This document shows positions 1-5,285 of a stretch of DNA of 9,262 nucleotides, piece by piece. Position 1 is the first letter of the stretch. Every line of letters begins with the position of its first letter. This DNA comes from Bacteroidota bacterium. GTDB lineage: Bacteria; Bacteroidota; Bacteroidia; Chitinophagales; Saprospiraceae. Both the position numbers and the translations under genes were made by a program. The notes beneath the pieces were generated by a model that worked only from the letters and a program-made list of their open reading frames with translations, was not told where the DNA came from and ran no database searches. The DNA lies in the NCBI GenBank assembly GCA_029573365.1, contig JAKQGD010000158.1:1-9262 (forward strand), written 5' to 3'.

Positions 1-48
1 TTCATCCGTAGTTCGCACAGACAGAACGTTTAAATCCTAATCTACAAA

Positions 49-519
49 ATGACATCCACTCCGGAAAAAATGGAACAAATCGTATCAGAGGTAAAGGCGA
101 TTTTTTCTTCGCATCTCGAAAAATACGCACTACGCAAAACCCCCGAAAGATATGCCATTCTCGAGGAGATTTACAGACGCAATGATCACTTTGATGCCGA
201 AGCCCTGTATATACATATGAAAAACCAAAACTACAGAGTCAGCCGTGCCACAGTATACAATACCCTGGAACTCCTCGTCAGCTGCGATCTTATCACCAAG
301 CACCAATTTGGCAAAAACCTGGCTCAGTACGAAAGGTCCTATGGCTTTAAGCAGCATGACCACCTCATATGTCTCGATTGTGGCAAGGTACTCGAGTTTT
401 GTGATCCACGCATTCAGCAGATAAAATCCATGATGGGAGATATTCTCGACTTTGAAGTAGTGCACCACTCACTCAATCTCTACGGAAAATGCAGGAAAAA
501 AGACTGCCAGAACCGTTGA
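49..519 (+). CDS. Fur-family metal-dependent transcriptional repressor
   Basis: 156 residues, the usual length for a ferric/zinc/peroxide uptake regulator. Seen: an N-terminal winged-helix DNA-binding half (about residues 20-90) with the recognition-helix signature VSRATVYNTLELL at 64-76, then the dimerisation/metal half. H103-D104-H105 is followed by CLDCG, and C108/C111 plus C148/C153 (CxxC and CxxxxC) form the classic structural zinc site. H47, E95, E116 and H140 are in places where regulatory metal ligands normally sit. Family knowledge: these dimeric cytoplasmic proteins bind operator DNA when loaded with Fe, Zn or Mn, or sense peroxide. I cannot say which subfamily (Fur, Zur or PerR) this is, so no symbol is given. 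The stretch HDHLICLDCGK is very close to canonical Fur. The start at 49 gives a normal N-terminus; the upstream 48 bases show no recognisable promoter. The neighbour downstream is 88 bases away and is not obviously related in function. Confidence 0.95.
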   Translation: MTSTPEKMEQIVSEVKAIFSSHLEKYALRKTPERYAILEEIYRRNDHFDAEALYIHMKNQNYRVSRATVYNTLELLVSCDLITKHQFGKNLAQYERSYGFKQHDHLICLDCGKVLEFCDPRIQQIKSMMGDILDFEVVHHSLNLYGKCRKKDCQNR

Positions 520-607
520 TTATCTATAATTAGTGCGAAACTATCAAAGAAATTTGTAAAAATTGTGTCCGAATCATTAACCTGCATTTTTTAAAATTGA
601 ACTCTAT

Positions 608-1417
608 ATGAAAATAAATAAGCTAATATTAACAACATTTTTATTATTTTGGAGCTGTTACACTTTTTCACAGACCATAGATGTCTTTTATGAATCCGGA
701 AAAAATGGCTACATAATTTTTGGGAACAATAAGGAACTTTACCCCGTTTCTGTTGTATTTGATTTTAATGTCACCAACTTACAATTTTCCGAAAAAGCTG
801 ATAAAATTTTTGTGTTACCTCCAAAGGCTGAAAAATTTGTTTTTGGAGAATTAACCGCTAAAGACCCTTCAAAAGGGTATAAATTCAGTTACAATTATAA
901 TACAGCGATGGGAGACATTACTTTAAAAAATTTTGACAAGTCTTTTATATATGATTTGCCATTTATAAAAGGCAAAAGTTTTAAAATAAACCAGGGTTAT
1001 AACGGTTTATTTTCCCACAAAAACGAAAACTCACTGGATTTTATGATTCCTGAGGGTGATGAGATACTGGCAGCAAGAGAGGGAATCATTGTACAGATTG
1101 AACAAAGAAATACAAAATCCTGCTCAAAGGAAGAATGTAAAAAATACAACAATTATATTACCATTATGCATCCTGACGGTACGTTTGCCTATTACGCACA
1201 CATTAAAAGCAATTCCGCAAAGGTTAAATTGGGGGAAAGGGTCAAATGTGGCCAAATCATTGCAAATTGTGGTAATGTTGGGTGGTCTAATGGCCCGCAC
1301 CTCCATTTTACGTGTTTTATCGGGGGTTTTGACAAATGGTCAACCTTACAGACTAAATTTAAAATTGATAGAGGAGACAAATCTGCTATTTTGAAGGAAG
1401 GAGTGACGTACACCTGA
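608..1417 (+). CDS. Exported M23-family (LytM-like) metallopeptidase
   Basis: 269 residues. Residues 1-21 form a signal peptide (two lysines, then a hydrophobic run) with likely cleavage before Q22; C17 does not sit in a good lipobox. Residues about 25-115 are a beta-rich N-terminal region. The M23 domain spans about 125-245: H137 and D144 as first zinc ligands, LAAREG as the usual strand after them, YYAH ending at H198, and HLH at 231-233. Known for the family: zinc endopeptidases that cut peptide crosslinks of peptidoglycan, or occasionally other proteins, in the periplasm or outside the cell. The first ligand pair is spaced H-x6-D rather than the classic H-x3-D, which I recall being variable in Bacteroidota homologues. 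Extra cysteines in CSKEEC (about 172-177) and near 220 may form disulfides. The DNA is much more AT-rich than the flanking genes (18 G/C in the 60 bases 781-840). Function as a cell-wall hydrolase is inferred. Confidence 0.9.
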   Translation: MKINKLILTTFLLFWSCYTFSQTIDVFYESGKNGYIIFGNNKELYPVSVVFDFNVTNLQFSEKADKIFVLPPKAEKFVFGELTAKDPSKGYKFSYNYNTAMGDITLKNFDKSFIYDLPFIKGKSFKINQGYNGLFSHKNENSLDFMIPEGDEILAAREGIIVQIEQRNTKSCSKEECKKYNNYITIMHPDGTFAYYAHIKSNSAKVKLGERVKCGQIIANCGNVGWSNGPHLHFTCFIGGFDKWSTLQTKFKIDRGDKSAILKEGVTYT

Positions 1418-1453
1418 AATTACTAAAAAAATATTACTGACTTCGACCTGAAG

Positions 1454-1492
1454 CAGTTTGTTAATTTAATTGATGATTTAAACTGGTTTTTT
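1454..1492 (+). terminator. Weak intrinsic terminator candidate after the M23 gene
   Basis: CAGTTT at 1454-1459 and AAACTG at 1480-1485 are perfect 6-base complements, extendable by one G-T pair, and are followed by G and six T residues (1487-1492). The loop of about 20 bases is long and the stem is AT-rich, so the structure is weak. Position 37 bases after the peptidase stop codon fits a terminator. Confidence 0.35.
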
Positions 1493-1562
1493 AATGCAGG
1501 CATTAAAAAACAAATATTGCATTTTTTTTCTCACACCATCTTTTTCTCACTTTTATATATGT

Positions 1563-1581
1563 CTTCCTCTTTTTGAGGAAG
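1563..1581. repeat. Perfect 7-bp hairpin with T5 loop
   Basis: CTTCCTC (1563-1569), TTTTT loop, GAGGAAG (1575-1581): a perfect inverted repeat. No T-run follows it on either strand, so it is not a standard terminator. It could be an RNA stem or a protein-binding site; the function is unknown. Confidence 0.5.
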
Positions 1582-1602
1582 GGAGGGTAATATTAAAAAA
1601 AT

Positions 1603-1665
1603 ACAGGGTGTACCATGCCACGGGATACGAGTCGATTTTTAGTAAAACCTTTAAAATCACCCTGT
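1603..1665. repeat. 8-bp inverted repeat ACAGGGTG/CACCCTGT
   Basis: ACAGGGTG at 1603-1610 is perfectly complementary to CACCCTGT at 1658-1665, with 47 bases between. The left arm could instead pair with ACCCTG at 1760-1765, and a further GGGTGG (1748-1753) can pair with CCACCC (1780-1785). Together these may fold into a structured RNA or leader; the long loop makes chance a real alternative. Confidence 0.35.
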
Positions 1666-1827
1666 CAGCCGGCCAGATTGAAAAATTACTTGAAATATTT
1701 ATTTTATATGTAATAAAAGCATTTACACATAATAATGAAAATACGGGGGGTGGTTACCTACCCTGGTGAAAAAAAATACCCACCCTAAATCCCCACTTCA
1801 ATTTTACTTATTTGATATCTATATCTG

Positions 1828-1835
1828 TATGTTTG
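1828..1835 (+). promoter_or_regulatory. Possible Bacteroidota -7 box (TATGTTTG)
   Basis: TATGTTTG matches the Bacteroidota primary-sigma -7 consensus TAnnTTTG exactly. It lies about 110 bases before the ATG at 1945 and would give a leader of about 100 bases for the two-gene secreted-protein unit. No TTG/TTTG -33 element is present at the expected 19-21 base spacing (the nearest TTTG at 1811 is too close), so support is limited. Confidence 0.3.
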
Positions 1836-1944
1836 TGGTATGCCATATGTTTTTACTGAAGGATACTTGGCCAATTTTTCCTAACACGACCCCGCTAAGC
1901 CAGAAAGAACCTTTTAGCATTAACATTTATAACAAAACACCTGA

Positions 1945-3543
1945 ATGATGAGAAATCTTTTACACTTTATTTTTTACGTGGGGTCTGTCTTTGTGAGTAT
2001 AAAGGCAACAGCCATTGCACCACCTTCAAATGATAACCCATGCAATGCTACTGTGCTTACACCATATTTGCCAACAAGTACTTCTTCTTGTGCTGGAGCA
2101 AGTGGAACAGTCAACATGGCAACCAATAGCTCCACAACACTACCTATGGCTGGTATTACTTCATGTACAGGAACTGAAGATGATGATGTATGGTACACTT
2201 TTGTTGCCACAAACCCAGTAATGACTCTTAACCTGTCAAGTATAACAGGGTCTACCACTGACCTGGAAGCGGCCCTTTACACGGGTACATGTTCAAACCT
2301 GACTAATTATGCTTGTGATGGTTTAAGTGGACTCCCATGGGAAATGGATGGAGGTACAGGGACCGTTTATTTAACACCTGGTACCACTTATTTTTTACAA
2401 ATTTATTCATGGTCTTCTTCGGCACAGACTACATCCTTTAATATTTGTCTGTATGGTCCTGAGCCAGCTTACCAGGCTCCAACAGGGGCACCTCCCGGTA
2501 CAGCAGGAGACTGGTGTTCTACGGCTCCAACAATGACCCTTAATGGCGATTACGGAGGAAATACCGGTTCTTATGGGGCTTCAAACGGCGATCCTAATAT
2601 CCCTGACGGTGCAACAACCTGTGGAATTGACAATAACACCTCATGGTTGTCATTCATTGCATCATCAACAACCGCTTCTTTTTATCTTTACACAATTGGT
2701 CCTCTGGAGAATGCTTCAGGAAGTACCTGCACTGGAGGATTGGAAGTTCAGTTTTTTAAAGGTGAAACATGCTCATCACTGAGTTATCATAATAATGTAA
2801 GCTGGAATGGTCTTGATAATGATGGAAATGTAGCTACCGCATCAGGTAGTAATTGCATTAATAGTAGTGCGGCATTTGGCGGAGGAAGCGTACAGAGGGT
2901 TACACTTTCGAGCCTTATGTCAGGAGCAAAATATTATATTAAAATTGACGGTTATGATGGCGACGTTTGTGACTATGCCTTCAGGCCGGAATCAGGACTT
3001 CTGCCTGTCACCTACCTCTTTTTTAAGGGCAGTAATAATGGTAAAACCAATATGTTGAACTGGACCACTGCCTCAGAACAAAACAACGATGGCTTTGATG
3101 TGGAGTACAGCAGAGACGGAATCCATTTTTCCAGCCTGGGCTTTGTAAATGGAGCCGGCAATGCCACCTCTGAGAATAGCTATCAGTTTATCCATGAAAG
3201 ACCATCAGAAGGTGTAAACTATTACAGGTTAAAGCAAGTGGACTTTGATGGTAAAGTCGAATATTCAGCTATTCTGAAAATTAATAATGGTAAGGATGGG
3301 AAACCTGGTTTAAGAATAGATTCACAGTCCGAAGCCGAATTATCATATTCCCTTTATGGTAGTGACCTACCCCCTGCAGCATTGGGTGTCTTTGATAATC
3401 TTGGCAGAACAATGCTTGCTATTACAGATAATATATCCACCTCTGGAACTCTGGATATTTCTTCCCTGGCACTAGGAATCTACTACCTGAGGGCAGTCAA
3501 CTGGGATGGCTCTGTTTCTGTAACAAAATGGATTAAACAATAA
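1945..3543 (+). CDS. Secreted protein with two PPC-like domains, linker domain and T9SS type A sorting domain
   Basis: 532 residues. Residues 1 to about 25 form a signal peptide ending near ATAIA. Domain 1 (about 28-171) opens with SNDNPCNA and contains DDDVWYTF (79-86) and a TPGTTYFLQIY strand, a pattern typical of bacterial pre-peptidase C-terminal/CUB-like beta domains. Domain 2 (about 187-351) is a diverged domain of the same kind (GDWCSTAP, TSWLSF, KYYIKIDGYDGD). Residues about 352-447 form a fibronectin-like linker domain (WTTASEQNNDGF; YYRLKQVDFDGK). Residues about 453-532 are a T9SS sorting domain with FDNLGR, LDISSLALGIYYLR and a terminal KWIKQ. Family knowledge: such proteins cross the outer membrane through T9SS and are released or anchored to surface lipopolysaccharide; no catalytic residues are seen, so binding or adhesion is the likely role (inferred). 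The start is ATGATG at 1945; the next gene follows after 19 bases and is probably co-transcribed. Confidence 0.9.
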   Translation: MMRNLLHFIFYVGSVFVSIKATAIAPPSNDNPCNATVLTPYLPTSTSSCAGASGTVNMATNSSTTLPMAGITSCTGTEDDDVWYTFVATNPVMTLNLSSITGSTTDLEAALYTGTCSNLTNYACDGLSGLPWEMDGGTGTVYLTPGTTYFLQIYSWSSSAQTTSFNICLYGPEPAYQAPTGAPPGTAGDWCSTAPTMTLNGDYGGNTGSYGASNGDPNIPDGATTCGIDNNTSWLSFIASSTTASFYLYTIGPLENASGSTCTGGLEVQFFKGETCSSLSYHNNVSWNGLDNDGNVATASGSNCINSSAAFGGGSVQRVTLSSLMSGAKYYIKIDGYDGDVCDYAFRPESGLLPVTYLFFKGSNNGKTNMLNWTTASEQNNDGFDVEYSRDGIHFSSLGFVNGAGNATSENSYQFIHERPSEGVNYYRLKQVDFDGKVEYSAILKINNGKDGKPGLRIDSQSEAELSYSLYGSDLPPAALGVFDNLGRTMLAITDNISTSGTLDISSLALGIYYLRAVNWDGSVSVTKWIKQ

Positions 3544-3562
3544 TAATAAAATTTATAAGATC

Positions 3563-5074
3563 ATGCAATTATTAAATTTACGTTTTTTTTACATTTTTGT
3601 TTTCATAGTATTTTTTAGTACTGTGAATGGACAGATTGTCAACCAGCAATTTACCTCTGACCCAGGCTGGTCGCAGGTATATGCCACCGGAAGTGTAAAC
3701 TGGGCGTACAACAGCACTGGCGGCAATCCTGAAGGAAACATTAGCCTGACTGCTCCTGCTGGTCCTACCACTGTATCAACATGGTATTACACCACAGTAA
3801 CATTAGACCCCTGCCGTCAATATTCAGCATCGCTGGATTATAAGAGAGACAATAACAATACTTCTGCCAGAATAGTGATAGCAATTGGTACTACGGTCCC
3901 AAGCGGAACCACTTGGGGTACAGAATTATTGAATACCACTTCTGTCACATCGACCAGCTGGGCTAATTTGCCAGGTACCTCCAATTATTTTCCAAAGACG
4001 GCAGGGACATATTATTTTGCAGTGCGTGGTGCAGAGACATCAGGCAGCATTACACCCCGGACAATGTCTTTCGATAATATTTTACTATCAGATGCAGGAT
4101 CCAGTGGCGAATGCAGGGCATGCGGATGTGCAAACTGTGCAGCCAGTACTGGTCTGTTCAGCAACTGGTCAGCAGCAAACAGCGGATCAGGAGGATGTAC
4201 CTCCGTAACCAGAACTTCCAATGGGCAAAACGAAGTGTTCTGTTCGACTTGGACAATGCCTGCATCACCTGCCACACAAAATGTAGGCTTCTATCATCTT
4301 CTTACCTATACGCCCGCTGATTGTTCAAGCAATACTGCGACCAGGGAAGTATTTGCCGACCCTGGTTGTGGCCCAATCTCTGCTGCTGGTACGGACAATG
4401 ACGGAAGAGAATACTGGACCCTTAGTGCTAACCAGACGGTGAGGGTCTGTATTACCCGACAGTCCACAGGAGGATGTTCTTCTGTCTCAAGTCCATGTAT
4501 GAGACCATATATAGCAAATGTGACTCCTGCTCCTGTCAGCTTTTCATCATTTGCCGGGTTTAGCAAATCAGGAATGAGCCACCTATACTGGACTACTCAA
4601 AGTGAATCCAATAACGAAGGATTTGAAATAGAGAGTAGCAATGATGAGTTGCAGTTTGAAAAAATTGGGTTTGTGGCAGGTAAAGGCAATTCTAGTGGTC
4701 TTGTAAATTATAGTTTTGTCGATAAATATGCCAATAATGGTATTACCTACTATAGGCTTAGACAAGTGGATACGGATGGCAAGTTCTCTTTTTCAGAAAT
4801 AATAACAATAAAGCATGAAAAGAGCAGTTCACTTTTAATCCAGCCGAACTTGGTAAGAGACCAACTCAGATTGCTGGTGTCTTCAGATGAGGCCACAGAT
4901 TATTACGACATTGAGATTTTTGACTTTACAGGCCGGATAGCAACAAGCAAAGTGAACATAAGACCAGGTGAATGGAATACACTTGATGTATCCCATTTTA
5001 AATCAGGCTTGTATTTTGTTCGTGCACATTCTATAAATGGGTTATCATTTATGGAAAAATGGATAAAATATTAA
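3563..5074 (+). CDS. Secreted protein with jelly-roll-like N-terminus, linker domain and T9SS type A sorting domain
   Basis: 503 residues. Residues 1-23 form a signal peptide, likely cut before Q24. Residues about 24-177 look like a carbohydrate-binding-type beta-sandwich (DPGWSQ, a WYYTTVTLDPC strand, TAGTYYFAVRG, FDNILL), though I cannot assign a CBM family. A compact cysteine cluster follows (C184, C187, C189, C192), then a cysteine-containing domain of unknown kind (about 195-320; ends near CMRPYIANVTPAP). Residues about 323-420 form the same linker domain as the upstream neighbour (LYWTTQSESNNEGF; YYRLRQVDTDGK). Residues about 424-503 are the T9SS sorting domain (FDFTGR, LDVSHFKSGLYFVR, terminal KWIKY). 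It begins 19 bases after the previous gene, which suggests one transcript. Role inferred: exported or surface-attached binding protein. No active-site motif was recognised. Confidence 0.88.
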   Translation: MQLLNLRFFYIFVFIVFFSTVNGQIVNQQFTSDPGWSQVYATGSVNWAYNSTGGNPEGNISLTAPAGPTTVSTWYYTTVTLDPCRQYSASLDYKRDNNNTSARIVIAIGTTVPSGTTWGTELLNTTSVTSTSWANLPGTSNYFPKTAGTYYFAVRGAETSGSITPRTMSFDNILLSDAGSSGECRACGCANCAASTGLFSNWSAANSGSGGCTSVTRTSNGQNEVFCSTWTMPASPATQNVGFYHLLTYTPADCSSNTATREVFADPGCGPISAAGTDNDGREYWTLSANQTVRVCITRQSTGGCSSVSSPCMRPYIANVTPAPVSFSSFAGFSKSGMSHLYWTTQSESNNEGFEIESSNDELQFEKIGFVAGKGNSSGLVNYSFVDKYANNGITYYRLRQVDTDGKFSFSEIITIKHEKSSSLLIQPNLVRDQLRLLVSSDEATDYYDIEIFDFTGRIATSKVNIRPGEWNTLDVSHFKSGLYFVRAHSINGLSFMEKWIKY

Positions 5075-5112
5075 AGCAAAATATAAAGATGAATTCAAAT
5101 ATATCTAAGCTG

Positions 5113-5120
5113 TATATTTG
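5113..5120 (+). promoter_or_regulatory. Possible Bacteroidota -7 box (TATATTTG) before the giant gene
   Basis: TATATTTG is an exact match to TAnnTTTG, 39 bases after the preceding stop and 165 bases before the ATG at 5286. No good -33 TTG lies 19-21 bases upstream. If real, it makes a long leader that includes the inverted repeats at 5192-5264. The AT-rich surroundings make a chance match possible. Confidence 0.35.
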
Positions 5121-5191
5121 TTGAAAATGGATTTTTTATCAATTTCTTTGGATCCGGGTTAAAGGGCATTAGTCACATAAGACCCAAACTC

Positions 5192-5221
5192 TGGTCCAAT
5201 CCTGACCAAATGAAATTGGAC
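5192..5221 (+). promoter_or_regulatory. Alternative pairings upstream of the terminator hairpin (antiterminator-like)
   Basis: TGGTC (5192-5196) and GACCA (5204-5208) form a 5-bp hairpin with a 7-base loop. GTCCAAT (5194-5200) is also perfectly complementary to ATTGGAC (5215-5221), giving a 7-bp stem. That second stem uses bases from the first hairpin and from the left arm of the terminator hairpin (5213-5223), so it excludes both. This is the geometry of an attenuator: hairpin 1 plus terminator, or the alternative stem without terminator. The pairings are seen; regulation is inferred. Confidence 0.35.
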
Positions 5222-5264
5222 GACTGTCTCAAAGGAAACATCGTCCGATTTTTATTATTTTTTT
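5213..5264 (+). terminator. Intrinsic terminator-like hairpin with T-rich tail
   Basis: The 11-base arms at 5213-5223 and 5241-5251 pair fully with one G-T wobble. The loop can form a further inner stem (TGTCTC with GGAAACA, one mismatch, AAAG loop). The right arm runs into a T-rich tail (5251-5264, T except for two A residues). It may end the transcript of the two secreted-protein genes, but it lies 139 bases after their stop and only about 21 bases before the start of the giant gene, leaving almost no room for a separate promoter, so it could also act inside that gene's leader. Confidence 0.65.
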
Positions 5265-5285
5265 AAACTGACAAATCACCTTAAA

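Larger units (their letters stand above)
1418..1944. other. 527-base AT-rich gap without a convincing gene
   Basis: The stretch between the peptidase and the first secreted-protein gene is rich in A and T runs. Two short open frames lie here (1494-1769, 91 codons; 1766-1948, 60 codons from a GTG), but their translations are low-complexity, rich in F, Y, I and K, lack any recognisable domain, and look like translated AT-rich spacer. What can be seen is structural: a weak terminator candidate at 1454-1492, a perfect 7-bp hairpin at 1563-1581, an 8-bp inverted repeat at 1603-1665, a GGGTGG/CCACCC pair at 1748-1785, and a TAnnTTTG motif at 1828. No tRNA, insertion sequence or known riboswitch was recognised. 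Confidence 0.6.

Noticed and set aside
130..468. Minus-strand open frame of 112 codons opposite the Fur-family gene
   Set aside because: Fully inside a gene with intact, conserved Fur motifs; its translation shows no domain.
520..607. Promoter for the M23 gene
   Set aside because: TTTG near 571 followed about 21 bases later by TAACCTGC matches the -7 consensus too poorly to call.
608..670. Possible lipoprotein signal at C17 of the M23 peptidase
   Set aside because: The residues before the cysteine (F-W-S) do not fit a lipobox, and a better signal peptidase I site lies just before Q22.
1056..1394. Alternative plus-strand frame inside the peptidase gene
   Set aside because: It overlaps the catalytic half of the M23 domain in another frame and has no recognisable domain of its own.
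1494..1769. A 91-codon frame as an independent small gene
   Set aside because: Low-complexity translation, no domain, AT-rich spacer composition; kept only as a low-interest observation about overlaps.
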